Assembly (NCBI GenBank): GCA_028247315.1 | Contig: JAOKFZ010000007.1 | Location: forward strand, 1 to 48,000 | Direction: 5' to 3' | DNA from: Bacteroidia bacterium | Lineage (GTDB): Bacteria > Bacteroidota > Bacteroidia > NS11-12g > UBA9320 | Length of the DNA: 48,000 nt | Shown: piece by piece, positions 6,707 through 15,126 of the stretch | Position numbering within the stretch: the stretch's first letter is position 1 | Layout: each line of letters opens with the position of its first letter | Made by a program: the position numbers and the translations under genes | Notes under the pieces: model-generated | The model's input: only the letters and a program-made list of their open reading frames with translations | Told to the model about the DNA's origin: nothing | The model's database searches: none

Positions 6707-7774
6707 AGTAACGTCTATGGCGTGTTGCAGAGACGCTAGCTTGATAAGACACAACTCTACGTGCAGCCGCTGATTTCGGCTGGCTTTGTAGTTTATATCT
6801 GCCTCGCCTAGTATATTGATAGCATTAATAATGAAACTCGCCGAAACATCTTGACCTTGTTTGTGGTACTTGCCTGCTATTTCTTTGGACTTTTCTATGA
6901 GTTGTTGGCTACTTGCATTCTGAGATACCAACAGGTCTCTAAAATGATTTGCTAACCCATTAATAAATAATTGTCCATCAAAACCATTGCGTTGTATCTC
7001 GTCAAAGAGTACAAGCACACTGCTAATATCCCCTTCTGAAAAATGGTCTACCACTCTAAAGTAGTAGTCATAATCCAGAATATTCAGATTCTCTATGACC
7101 TCTTTGTACGTAATTTTACCCGGTGTTCCAAAACTTGCCATTTGATCAAAAATAGAAAGAGCATCTCGCATAGCACCGTCTGCTTTCTGAGCAATAACGT
7201 GCAGGGCCTCTTCTTCTGCTTCTATTGTTTGGTCTTTAGCTATTCCTTTAAGATACTCAATAATTTCAGGTATCTGTATTCTATCAAAGTTAAAAACTTG
7301 ACACCTCGAAAGGATTGTTGGTAGTATTTTATGCTTCTCAGTAGTGGCCAATATAAAGATGGCATACGCTGGAGGTTCTTCCAGTGTTTTTAGAAATGCA
7401 TTGAATGCAGACTGAGACAACATATGAACCTCATCTATGATGTACACTTTGTAGTTCCCTGTTTGTGGCGGTATACGTACTTGCTCATTCAGAGCTCTTA
7501 TATCATCTACGGAGTTGTTAGATGCCGCATCTAATTCAAATATATTGAACGAAAAATCGTATCCCTCTGGAACTGTATTTTTATTTATTTCTTTGGCCAG
7601 GATACGCGCACAGGTAGTTTTACCCACCCCTCTAGGACCACAAAACAAAAATGCCTGAGCAAGTCTATCTGTACTTATCTCATTGAGCAACGTTTCTGTT
7701 ATGTGCTCTTGTCCCACGACTGTGTCAAAGGTCTCAGGTCTATATTTTCGTGCACTTACTACGTAACTTCCCAT
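6686..7774 (-). CDS. dnaX: DNA polymerase III gamma subunit (shorter dnaX product)
   Basis: The 362-residue clamp-loader AAA+ ATPase has Walker A GPRGVGKTT near residue 46, Walker B VYIIDEVHML near 120, the sensor/arginine-finger motif LSRCQVF near 160, and a C-terminal collar domain ending near residue 350. The family's usual Cys4 zinc module between Walker A and FELDAASNNSVDDIR is replaced by a short cysteine-free segment (about 65-80), as in many Flavobacteriia. The frame ends VTKKKSLN, three codons after an A10 run. The -1 frame then encodes the tau-specific domain. Upstream, TGTAATTTGC resembles a -7 box near the ATG. Confidence 0.95.
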   Translation of the reverse strand: MGSYVVSARKYRPETFDTVVGQEHITETLLNEISTDRLAQAFLFCGPRGVGKTTCARILAKEINKNTVPEGYDFSFNIFELDAASNNSVDDIRALNEQVRIPPQTGNYKVYIIDEVHMLSQSAFNAFLKTLEEPPAYAIFILATTEKHKILPTILSRCQVFNFDRIQIPEIIEYLKGIAKDQTIEAEEEALHVIAQKADGAMRDALSIFDQMASFGTPGKITYKEVIENLNILDYDYYFRVVDHFSEGDISSVLVLFDEIQRNGFDGQLFINGLANHFRDLLVSQNASSQQLIEKSKEIAGKYHKQGQDVSASFIINAINILGEADINYKASRNQRLHVELCLIKLASLQHAIDVTKKKSLN

Positions 7775-7938
7775 TGCAGTGCAAATTACATATCTCTAAG
7801 CGTGATAAACAAGTAGTGTTGAAAAAGTAGAACCCTAAAATTGCATTCATCTAAAGAACAAGAACTCCACTCTACTTCTGTTTGACACTAATTTTGTCCA
7901 AAAGTCGTCTTTTGACTACTTTTATTAGAAAATAATTT

Positions 7939-7956
7939 TACTTTTGCAGCCCTAAA
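7939..7956 (+). promoter_or_regulatory. rpsF-rpsR-rplI promoter, -7 box TACTTTTG
   Basis: TACTTTTG at 7939-7946 matches TAnnTTTG and is followed by GCAGCCCTAAA. The 14-mer at 7943-7956 is identical to that at the rpmB promoter. A TTTGAC at 7911-7916 may serve as the -33 element with slightly long spacing. The rpsF ATG lies 29 nt downstream of the box. Confidence 0.65.
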
Positions 7957-7975
7957 TTTTTAGAACATTAAAACA

Positions 7976-8422
7976 ATGGCAAAAACTAATTACGAGTCTG
8001 TGGTTGTACTTACACCCGTGCTTAGCGAAAAAATGATGCAGGAAGCTGTATTGTCTTTCGAGAAGCTGATCACAGAAAACGGTGGAGAGCTCATCCACAA
8101 AGAGAACTGGGGCCTAACTAAAATGGCGTACCCAATCCAGAAAAAAACAACAGGTTTCTATCAAATTTTCGAATTTGCTGCTGAGCCAGATGCTGAAATT
8201 GTAGATAAGCTAGAATTAGCTTACCGACGCGATGAACAAGTTCTTAGATACTTATGTATCAAACTTGACAAGCATGCTGCGAAGTACAATGAAAGAAGAA
8301 GAAACGGAGAATTTAACAAGCCAAAGGTAAAAGAAACAGCAGCTCCTGAAGCAGCTAAACCTGCACCTAAACCAGCTCCTGTAGCTAAGGCAGAACCAAC
8401 AACATCTAACGAGGAGGTATAA
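7976..8422 (+). CDS. rpsF: 30S ribosomal protein S6
   Basis: The 148-residue protein has the S6 core (about residues 5-100): NYESVVVLTPVLSEKMMQEA, then NWGLTKMAYPIQKKTTGFYQ and AYRRDEQVLRYLCIKLDKHA. It binds 16S rRNA with S18 on the platform of the small subunit. A C-terminal tail of about 40 residues is rich in Ala, Pro, Lys and Glu and probably disordered, as is common in Bacteroidota S6. It is the first gene of rpsF-rpsR-rplI, 3 bp before rpsR. Confidence 0.97.
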   Translation: MAKTNYESVVVLTPVLSEKMMQEAVLSFEKLITENGGELIHKENWGLTKMAYPIQKKTTGFYQIFEFAAEPDAEIVDKLELAYRRDEQVLRYLCIKLDKHAAKYNERRRNGEFNKPKVKETAAPEAAKPAPKPAPVAKAEPTTSNEEV

Positions 8423-8425
8423 GAA

Positions 8426-8680
8426 ATGGCTAAAAGAAAAAGATATACTAGAACTCCTATTATACGTCCGAAGAAGTATTGTAGGTTTAAGAAAAGTGGT
8501 ATCAAGTACATTGATTACAAGAACCCAGATTTCTTAATGGCATTTATTAATGAACAAGGTAAACTTCTTCCTAGAAGAATTACAGGTACTTCATTAAAGT
8601 TTCAACGAAAAGTGGCTGTTGCCGTAAAGAGATGTAGACACATTGCTCTACTTCCTTACGTAGCAGACCAAATGAAGTAA
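8426..8680 (+). CDS. rpsR: 30S ribosomal protein S18
   Basis: The 84-residue basic protein has the S18 hallmarks: [19 protein letters not shown], then [20 protein letters not shown] and [14 protein letters not shown]. It forms a heterodimer with S6 on the 30S platform. It starts 3 bp after rpsF and 27 bp before rplI, the standard operon order. Confidence 0.98.
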   Translation: MAKRKRYTRTPIIRPKKYCRFKKSGIKYIDYKNPDFLMAFINEQGKLLPRRITGTSLKFQRKVAVAVKRCRHIALLPYVADQMK

Positions 8681-8707
8681 ATCTAACCCAATAAATTTTA
8701 TAACTAC

Positions 8708-9148
8708 ATGAAAGTAATATTAAAAGATTTCGTAAAAGGGTTTGGTGAGAAGAATGATATCGTTGAAGTAAAAAACGGATTCGGTAGAAATTACCTTATA
8801 CCTCAAGGCTTAGCTGCTATTGCTACTCCTTCTGCTGTGAAAATGGCTCAAGAGAATGTGCGACAAGCTGCTCACAAGCAAGAGAAAATTAAAGCAGACG
8901 CACAAGCTACTGCAGACAAATTGCAAGGACTAAAACTTACAGTGCCTACCAAAGCTGGTAGCAACGGTAAAATATTTGGTTCTGTTACTACTATCCAATT
9001 GGCCCAAAGCCTTGCCGATAGAGGTTTCGACATCGACAAGAGAAAAATCACTGCTCCAGACATGAAAAACATTGGAGAGTACAAGGTATCTATTGGCTTG
9101 CACAAAGAGGTGACTGTTGAAATAGAAGTAGAAGTTACTCAAGAGTAA
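8708..9148 (+). CDS. rplI: 50S ribosomal protein L9
   Basis: The 146-residue protein begins MKVILKDFVKGFGEKNDIVE followed by VKNGFGRNYLIPQGLA, the L9 N-terminal domain that binds 23S rRNA. The long connecting helix (about residues 40-75) is rich in Lys, Gln and Ala. The C-terminal domain contains GKIFGSVT and the terminal IGLHKEVTVEIEVEV. It is the last gene of the S6 operon, followed by a strong terminator. Confidence 0.98.
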   Translation: MKVILKDFVKGFGEKNDIVEVKNGFGRNYLIPQGLAAIATPSAVKMAQENVRQAAHKQEKIKADAQATADKLQGLKLTVPTKAGSNGKIFGSVTTIQLAQSLADRGFDIDKRKITAPDMKNIGEYKVSIGLHKEVTVEIEVEVTQE

Positions 9149-9171
9149 ATAACTATTTATTCTTTATACTA

Positions 9172-9205
9172 AAATCCCGAGGCTAATAGCATCGGGATTT
9201 TTTTT
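9172..9205 (+). terminator. Rho-independent terminator of the rpsF operon
   Basis: AAATCCCGA pairs with TCGGGATTT (9-bp stem, 9172-9180 with 9192-9200) and is followed by further T residues. It lies 24 bp after the rplI stop. Confidence 0.88.
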
Positions 9206-9282
9206 GGTCAAAACCCTGAGTAGCTAAAAAGCATAACTATACTACCAAAGCAGTTGGTATACTAAATATACGCAAAGGGAAA

Positions 9283-10515
9283 TTATCCCTCATGTCTCAA
9301 CGCCTCTATTGGATTTATCTTAGACGCTTTATACGCTGGCCAAATACCCGCTCCTAAGCCAACTACGGTGCATACTACTACTGCCAGTAGCATCCAATCC
9401 CACGGCACAATAAAACTACCTCCGATATAGCTACTGGTAATATTACCTATAATAAGCCCCAATACCACCCCTCCAAAACCGCCTATTTGGCAAATGGTGA
9501 TTGCTTCGATAACAAACTGATTGAGCACAGTAGATTTTTTTGCACCCATTGCTTTACGCGTTCCAATTTCTTTGGTACGCTCAGTTACAGAAACAAGCAT
9601 GATATTCATAAGAGCAATAGCGGCCCCTACCAGTGTAATAGCTGCTATGAATACAGCTCCAAGCAATATTAACTTAAGATTCTCCATAAGAGCCGCTGAA
9701 ATGCTGTCTGACTTGATTATACTAAAATTGGTACCTTCCTTTATCTGGAGTCTGCGTACCTGCCGAAATAAATTCTCTGAATATCCGGTAGCAGATTCCA
9801 TTTTAGTGACATCACTTACACTAACTCCTAAGTTATAACTCTGATTACTTCTAGGGAACTTAGCTCTAGCTAGCGATACGGGAACCAGCACTATTCTATC
9901 TCCTCCAAAATCGAACGCCCCGCCTTTGGGAGCCGCAAGGCCTACTACACGTAGCTTCACTCCTCCTATCTTGATAAACTTATTGAGGCAGTCTTCTTCT
10001 CCAAATAGTGTTTGTTTTATTTCTTGTCCAATTACCGCTATGTTGGTGTTGCGTTCTACATCTGCTGTGGTAATATTTCTGCCTTCTGCTAGATTATAAC
10101 CAGCTACAGTAATGTAGGCTTCATCGCCACCTATGATATTGGTATTCGGATTGGTCTTCTGTCCTCCCCTTTTAGCTATGGCGTTCCAGGAGTTGTTACT
10201 ATTGATAGATACATCAGCAGCGTACTCAAAGCGTTGCTTAAATTCTTGAGCCTGCTTGTATGAGATATTCTCGTAGTAGACACGCTTTCTTTTTCTATTT
10301 AAACTAAATCCGGAGTTCCTATTTTGAATATTAAACGAGTTAGCTCCCATGAAACTGAAGTTTTTAACCAATGACGACTCTATTCCATCTATTGCAGTCA
10401 GTATTCCCACTAGAGCCATAATGCCTATGGATATAATCATACAGGTGATAACCGTGCGGGTAATATTACCACGTATGGAAGTGAATGCTTCTTTTATATT
10501 TTGGAATACAGTCAT
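9283..10515 (-). CDS. MacB-type ABC transporter permease
   Basis: The 410-residue protein has the MacB/FtsX topology: an N-terminal helix (about residues 20-45, TVITCMIISIGIMALVGILT), a large MacB_PCD periplasmic domain (about 50-270), and three C-terminal helices around residues 285-310, 335-360 and 372-395. The cytoplasmic motif ERTKEIGTRKAMGAKKSTVL after the second helix is characteristic and contacts the ATPase. An upstream TTG (10524) adds three residues but lies in a -7-like TACTTTG; ATG 10515 is preferred. No ATPase or adaptor is adjacent. It probably exports a small molecule or acts in envelope maintenance. The substrate is unknown. Confidence 0.88.
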   Translation of the reverse strand: MTVFQNIKEAFTSIRGNITRTVITCMIISIGIMALVGILTAIDGIESSLVKNFSFMGANSFNIQNRNSGFSLNRKRKRVYYENISYKQAQEFKQRFEYAADVSINSNNSWNAIAKRGGQKTNPNTNIIGGDEAYITVAGYNLAEGRNITTADVERNTNIAVIGQEIKQTLFGEEDCLNKFIKIGGVKLRVVGLAAPKGGAFDFGGDRIVLVPVSLARAKFPRSNQSYNLGVSVSDVTKMESATGYSENLFRQVRRLQIKEGTNFSIIKSDSISAALMENLKLILLGAVFIAAITLVGAAIALMNIMLVSVTERTKEIGTRKAMGAKKSTVLNQFVIEAITICQIGGFGGVVLGLIIGNITSSYIGGSFIVPWDWMLLAVVVCTVVGLGAGIWPAYKASKINPIEALRHEG

Positions 10516-10641
10516 ACACCACAAAGTAAGTGTGAAAAAGCTCCTTATGGCATATCATCTATCAAAACCAACCAATTTTCGATTTTTACAAAAAAATAGT
10601 AGCCATGAAATACTAGAATCCGTAAATTCGTTTACGTATAA

Positions 10642-11187
10642 ATGATACTAGCAGAAATAGACGGATGGAGAGTGGTGGTAAATGCTCTTAACTTTTTGAT
10701 ACCTGCAGGTATCGTTTTTGGTACAACCTACTACCTTATTAATAAACTAGTAAGCGAACAACACAAAATACGCCTACTCGAGCTCAAAAAAGAACACGTA
10801 CGTGAACTGACTCCTATAAAACTCCAGGCATACGAACGTCTTACACTTTTTTTAGATAGAATAAGCCCAGACAACCTTGTGGTACGCCTATCTAAATCAG
10901 AACAAAGTGCCACTCAACTGCGACACGAACTGGTGCAAACTATACTAAGTGAGTACAACCATAATATTAGCCAACAGATCTATGTAGGTAATGATACATG
11001 GCAAATGATAAGAGCATTAAAAGATCAGATTATAGACACAGTAGAAGATTGCTATACAACCTGTGGCACATCAGATTCGGGACCAGATTTAGGCAAGAAA
11101 ATACTAATTCGCACCATGGCTATCAACCCTCAAGGTACGCAAACAGCCATTGAATTACTTAAAAAAGAAGTTGAAATTGCATTATAA
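10642..11187 (+). CDS. Conserved membrane-anchored protein of unknown function
   Basis: The 181-residue protein has one N-terminal membrane helix (about residues 14-38, ALNFLIPAGIVFGTTYYLI) and then a charged, largely helical cytoplasmic part with coiled-coil character (KIRLLELKKEHVRELTPIKL, about 42-62). It resembles a family of uncharacterised Bacteroidota proteins that share the ELTPIKLQAYERL segment; I do not know a function. It is the first gene of a tight operon with the two 5'-nucleotidase genes, overlapping the next by a few codons. A role linked to nucleotide scavenging is only guilt by association. Confidence 0.7.
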   Translation: MILAEIDGWRVVVNALNFLIPAGIVFGTTYYLINKLVSEQHKIRLLELKKEHVRELTPIKLQAYERLTLFLDRISPDNLVVRLSKSEQSATQLRHELVQTILSEYNHNISQQIYVGNDTWQMIRALKDQIIDTVEDCYTTCGTSDSGPDLGKKILIRTMAINPQGTQTAIELLKKEVEIAL

Positions 11188-11860
11188 ATCGCTCATACTA
11201 CTACTTATCATAACAAGCTGTGGAGTAACCAAGCAGAGCTATATTCAACCTACAAGCAATATAAATATATCTGCTTCCCTGGCAGACGATGAGGCAGTAA
11301 GCAGCATAATAGAGCCTTACAAAAAGGGTATGAGTAAGGCTATGGATGAAGTCATCGGTTTTTGTCCTGCTTTTTTAGAAAAGAAAAAACCAAGTAGTAT
11401 TTTAGGCTCATTTATGGCAGAAGCCACTTTTCAAGCGGCTAAAGCTACAGGTGAGAGAGTAGACTTTTGCCTGCTCAACTATGGTGGAATACGCAGCACC
11501 CTAGACTCTGGGGATATTACTATTGGAGAGGTATTTCAGATAATGCCATTCGAAAATGAAATAACAATTCTAACACTATCCAAAAGGCAAATGGATACCC
11601 TTTTTAATGTTATGGCTAAAAAAGGAGGCGAACCATTTACCAATCACCTATGGAAAGATCAAACCACCTATAATAGTATGAATAGCACCTCTTTTAGGCT
11701 TGTCACAAACGATTACATGGCAAATGGAGGAGACAACTACACCATCCTTACAGAAGCCTTAGAACGGGTAGATACTGGTATAAAAATAAGAGATGGTCTT
11801 ATCACGTACATAAAAGCAAACAATCCACTTCCACTCATCTATAAACCTGCTACAAATTGA
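11171..11860 (+). CDS. 5'-nucleotidase C-terminal domain lipoprotein
   Basis: About 229 residues. A short signal ending ITSC marks a lipoprotein. The body is the nucleotide-binding C-terminal domain of UshA-type 5'-nucleotidases: FCLLNYGGIRSTLDSGDIT carries the substrate-binding NxGGIR motif, then GEVFQIMPFENEI, and DYMANGGDNY is the base-stacking loop. The metallophosphatase domain is missing here and is encoded by the next gene, overlapping by 4 bp. The start is uncertain: TTG codons at 11150, 11171 and 11177 are possible, and I chose one that gives a compact lipoprotein signal. It overlaps the upstream gene. The two gene products probably associate in the periplasm. Confidence 0.82.
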   Translation: MKLHYKSLILLLIITSCGVTKQSYIQPTSNINISASLADDEAVSSIIEPYKKGMSKAMDEVIGFCPAFLEKKKPSSILGSFMAEATFQAAKATGERVDFCLLNYGGIRSTLDSGDITIGEVFQIMPFENEITILTLSKRQMDTLFNVMAKKGGEPFTNHLWKDQTTYNSMNSTSFRLVTNDYMANGGDNYTILTEALERVDTGIKIRDGLITYIKANNPLPLIYKPATN

Positions 11861-12759
11861 ATCGCAAAGACTTTATAAAACAAGCCAGTCTATTGGCTGC
11901 CGGTACTGCATTGGCCCCTTTGCACACTTTTGGTCAAGATAGGGATAGACTCGTCATATTGCATACCAATGATTGGCATAGCCACATCGAACCTTTTGCG
12001 ACAAACCACAAACGATATCCTGCCCAAGGCGGAGCTTCACGTAGAGCCACTCTCATAAAGCAAATACGAAAAGAGTATAAGAATGTATTACTATTAGATA
12101 GTGGCGATATTTTTCAAGGCACTCCATACTTCAACTATTATGGTGGCGAATTAGAGTTTAAGCTGATGAGCGAAATGGGCTACGATTATGCCACGCTTGG
12201 TAACCATGATTTCGACGGCGGAATAGATGGATTAGTCAAACAACTACCGCACGCGAATTTTTCGTTCCTGAATGCGAACTATGATTTTAAAAACACCGAG
12301 CTCCATGGAGAAATAGAACCCTACTCTATTGTACAAAAAGGGAGGTTTAAGATTGGAGTATTTGGAGTGGGAATAGAATTGGATGGTCTCGTCCCCAAAA
12401 AACTTTTTGGCAATATAGGGTACAACGATCCTATAAAGATAGCGAATGAAGTAGCATCTGTATTACGCAGCAAAGGTTGCAATCTGATCATCTGTTTGTC
12501 TCACCTTGGATTCAACTACAAATCTAACAAGGTGAGTGACACCGCATTAGCAAAAATGTCCACTAATATAGACCTAATACTAGGTGGACATACCCATACA
12601 TTTTTGAGTTCTCCACAACCCGTATTGAACCAAAACGGTAAAGAAATATTTATTAATCAGACGGGCTGGGCAGGCATAAACTTGGGACGAGTTGATTATG
12701 AGACGAATAACCCAAAAACCGCTACCCTACACGGTTCTACCATGTTAAATATTTCATAA
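11857..12759 (+). CDS. 5'-nucleotidase metallophosphatase domain protein
   Basis: The 300-residue protein starts at TTG 11857, which overlaps the previous stop (TTGA). A Tat-like leader (NRKDFIKQASLLAAG, ending near HTFGQ) predicts export. The calcineurin-type metallophosphatase motifs are complete: HTNDWHSHIEPF near residue 36, LLDSGDIFQGTPYF near 78, LGNHDFDGG near 116 and GGHTHTF near 243. These bind two metal ions and hydrolyse the phosphate ester. The C-terminal nucleotide-recognition domain is absent and lies on the preceding gene, so order is inverted relative to the usual fused enzyme. It is the last gene of the operon, 122 bp before dnaA. Confidence 0.88.
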   Translation: MNRKDFIKQASLLAAGTALAPLHTFGQDRDRLVILHTNDWHSHIEPFATNHKRYPAQGGASRRATLIKQIRKEYKNVLLLDSGDIFQGTPYFNYYGGELEFKLMSEMGYDYATLGNHDFDGGIDGLVKQLPHANFSFLNANYDFKNTELHGEIEPYSIVQKGRFKIGVFGVGIELDGLVPKKLFGNIGYNDPIKIANEVASVLRSKGCNLIICLSHLGFNYKSNKVSDTALAKMSTNIDLILGGHTHTFLSSPQPVLNQNGKEIFINQTGWAGINLGRVDYETNNPKTATLHGSTMLNIS

Positions 12760-12881
12760 AATCAATACTAAAAAGATTTTTTTAGAAACTTTTTTTGCCC
12801 CAACTTGCGAGCATGTTAAGAACCACTAGGGGGAGTAGCATTTATTACATTACTTAAACATCTTAATAACCAAAAACTTAA

Positions 12882-14318
12882 ATGAGCGAACAACACGAAA
12901 CGGTGTGGAAAAATTGTATTCAGACAATAAAAGATAATGTTAATAAGCAAAGTTTTAAGACGTGGTTTACTCCAATTAAATCACTTAAGCTTGAAGACAA
13001 AGTTTTAACTATTCAGGTACCTAGTCAATTTTTTTATGAATGGTTGGAAGAACACTATGTGGCTCTTTTGAAGAAAACACTTGAGAAAGAACTTGGTGTA
13101 GGATCTAAACTGGAGTACAATGTCATCGTTGAAAATAGTGGAGGAGCAAACAGTAGACCATACACCGTGAGTATGCCTACACGTAATGTCACTCACAACA
13201 ACAAGAATGAGATGGGTATGCCAATTAACCTATCCAACAATATCCATAACCCATTTATCATTCCGGGGCTAAAGAAGCTCAACGTTGATTCGCAATTAAA
13301 TGCCAACTACACCTTTGACAATTTTATAGAAGGAGAATGCAACCGACTAGCTCGCTCAGCTGGATATGCCGTTGCTAACAAACCAGGCGGTACAGCTTTC
13401 AACCCATTGATGATATTTGGCGGAGTTGGTCTTGGTAAAACACACCTAGTACACGCTATTGGTAACCGTATAAAAGAAATTTCTAGCACCAAGTCTGTAT
13501 TGTATGTATCGTCTGAACGATTTATAAACCAATATGTAGACAGTGCCAAAAACGGCAATTACAATGATTTTCTACACTTCTATCAAATGATAGATGTACT
13601 TATCGTAGACGACGTACAGTTTTTTGCTAAGAAAGAAAAGACACAAGAAATATTCTTCCAGATATTCAACTACCTCCACCAAAACGGCAAACAATTAATT
13701 CTAACATCGGATAGGGCACCAAAGGATCTTAAAGACGTAGACGAACGATTGCTCTCTAGATTCAAGTGGGGTCTTTCTGCAGATTTACAAAATCCTGATT
13801 TTGATACGCGTGTTTCGATCTTGGAACAAAAGATGTACCAAGATGGGATCAAATTTGCTCCAGAAGTAATAGAATACGTAGCCAACAAAGTAGATAGTAA
13901 CATTAGAGAACTTGAAGGTGCTCTTATCTCTCTTATAGCTCAGGCTTCTCTTAATAGAAAAGAGATTGACCTTGATATGACCAAGAAAATGATGAAGAAC
14001 TTTGTAAAAAACTCATCTCGCGAGATATCCATCGAGTTCATTCAGAAACTAGTTTCTGACTACTTCGGTGTAAGTGTAGACCTCATGAAGTCTAAAACAC
14101 GTAAACGTGAGATAGTACAGGCTCGTCAAATCTCTATGTTCTTTGCTAAGCAGCTTACACAAGCAAGTCTCAAAAACATAGGAATGTACTTTGGCGGCAG
14201 AGATCACTCTACGGTAATACATGCTTGTCAAACAGTAAACGACCTCATAGACACCGACAAAAAATTCAAGTCTGATGTAGACGAATTAACGAAACGTATC
14301 AAAATAAATACGTACTAA
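12882..14318 (+). CDS. dnaA: Chromosomal replication initiator protein DnaA
   Basis: The 478-residue initiator has all four domains: domain I (about 1-80, WKNCIQTIKDNVNKQSFKTW), a short linker (about 85-140), the AAA+ domain III with Walker A GGVGLGKTHL near residue 180 and Walker B VLIVDDVQFF near 242, and the DNA-binding domain IV with GGRDHSTVIHA near residue 445. It opens the replication origin in its ATP-bound form. The 122-bp upstream gap holds no recognisable DnaA box (TTATCCACA-like), so oriC does not appear to be here. A strong hairpin follows. Confidence 0.99.
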   Translation: MSEQHETVWKNCIQTIKDNVNKQSFKTWFTPIKSLKLEDKVLTIQVPSQFFYEWLEEHYVALLKKTLEKELGVGSKLEYNVIVENSGGANSRPYTVSMPTRNVTHNNKNEMGMPINLSNNIHNPFIIPGLKKLNVDSQLNANYTFDNFIEGECNRLARSAGYAVANKPGGTAFNPLMIFGGVGLGKTHLVHAIGNRIKEISSTKSVLYVSSERFINQYVDSAKNGNYNDFLHFYQMIDVLIVDDVQFFAKKEKTQEIFFQIFNYLHQNGKQLILTSDRAPKDLKDVDERLLSRFKWGLSADLQNPDFDTRVSILEQKMYQDGIKFAPEVIEYVANKVDSNIRELEGALISLIAQASLNRKEIDLDMTKKMMKNFVKNSSREISIEFIQKLVSDYFGVSVDLMKSKTRKREIVQARQISMFFAKQLTQASLKNIGMYFGGRDHSTVIHACQTVNDLIDTDKKFKSDVDELTKRIKINTY

Positions 14319-14342
14319 TTAGGCCGCCTATTATAAAAATAT

Positions 14343-14378
14343 AGAAAGGCCCCGATTTGTCCAAATCGGGGCCTTTCT
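14343..14378. terminator. Bidirectional terminator between dnaA and DUF975 gene
   Basis: A 16-bp near-perfect stem (AGAAAGGCCCCGATTT with AAATCGGGGCCTTTCT) around a 4-nt loop. It is GC-rich, sits between convergent genes, and the minus-strand side runs into T-rich sequence. It probably stops transcription from both directions. Confidence 0.88.
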
Positions 14379-14394
14379 GTTTCGTGAGATGTTT

Positions 14395-15024
14395 TCACTC
14401 TCCCACTCCTATTTGTTCTATTTCATTCATTCTATCTTCTCCAGTATAGTTCATTTTCACTTCATCATAAAACTTAGCCAATGTTATTTGCATTACTGGC
14501 AATAAGAATAAGAATCCTATCCCTAATGTAAAAACACAAGCAACTGACAAAAGAGCAAAAATTAATCCCAATAAGAATAACTTGGTTTTATTACCATTCA
14601 TCATAGCTTCACTTTTTTTCAACGCATCCATTGGTCCAATTTCTGGCTCGTCAGCCAATATAAACATTGCTTGAGAATATGCTAATCCTTTTATTATACC
14701 AGGAATAATAAATAATAGAGTCCACAATAGAATCAGAAGTATTCTTAGAAGGTAAGTAGCTAGCGAGTTTCCGAAATTTTTAAACCCATCAAAAATATGA
14801 TCTACTTTAAAATCATCTTCTCGTACAATTTTCAAAGCCCATATAGAGTATCCCAAAACTAGAGGTGCTCCTAAAACCAATGAGCCGAAAGGAATGAAGC
14901 CACTCATGGCACTAACGACCATCATGACTAGAGAACCCACAATTGCTTGTCCCCAGCTAATGCCTGCTTTGTCTTTACCTTGGGAGATAAGATCTAAATT
15001 TGATATTGTAATTGAATATTTCAT
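14395..15024 (-). CDS. DUF975 family integral membrane protein
   Basis: The 209-residue protein starts at ATG 15024; an upstream in-frame ATG at 15081 would add 19 residues lying within and upstream of the promoter box. It has about four to five membrane segments (roughly residues 25-50, 52-70, 95-122 and 150-185). DUF975-like features are visible: the GF segment in HIFDGFKNFGNSLATYLL, LLFIIPGIIKGLAYSQAMFI, then DALKKSEAMMNGNKTKLFLL and the closing FYDEV. The function is unknown. It is convergent with dnaA and divergent from typA. Confidence 0.75.
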   Translation of the reverse strand: MKYSITISNLDLISQGKDKAGISWGQAIVGSLVMMVVSAMSGFIPFGSLVLGAPLVLGYSIWALKIVREDDFKVDHIFDGFKNFGNSLATYLLRILLILLWTLLFIIPGIIKGLAYSQAMFILADEPEIGPMDALKKSEAMMNGNKTKLFLLGLIFALLSVACVFTLGIGFLFLLPVMQITLAKFYDEVKMNYTGEDRMNEIEQIGVGE

Positions 15025-15028
15025 GCAC

Positions 15029-15036
15029 CAAAAATA
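15029..15036 (-). promoter_or_regulatory. -7 box TATTTTTG of the DUF975 gene
   Basis: A perfect TAnnTTTG on the minus strand, 4 nt upstream of the ATG at 15024, predicting a leaderless mRNA. Confidence 0.6.
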
Positions 15037-15097
15037 GCAGAAGACTACATCTTTACAAGCTTGCAAAGGAAATATACGCAATCACAGTTACTTTACC

Positions 15098-15105
15098 TAC
15101 CTTTG
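15098..15105 (+). promoter_or_regulatory. -7 box TACCTTTG of typA
   Basis: A perfect TAnnTTTG followed by CACCC, 21 nt upstream of the typA ATG. No clear -33 element was found. Confidence 0.6.
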
Positions 15106-15126
15106 CACCCATTTTAAATACGCATT

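Noticed and set aside
9238-9292. Small hairpins TACCAA/TTGGTA and AGGGA/TCCCT after the MacB-type permease
   Set aside because: Stems of 5-6 bp without a clear T-tract; a weak terminator at best.
12760-12881. Possible replication origin next to dnaA
   Set aside because: No DnaA box or AT-rich 13-mer array is visible in the 122-bp gap, and no rpmH or dnaN is adjacent. In Bacteroidota oriC is often not beside dnaA.
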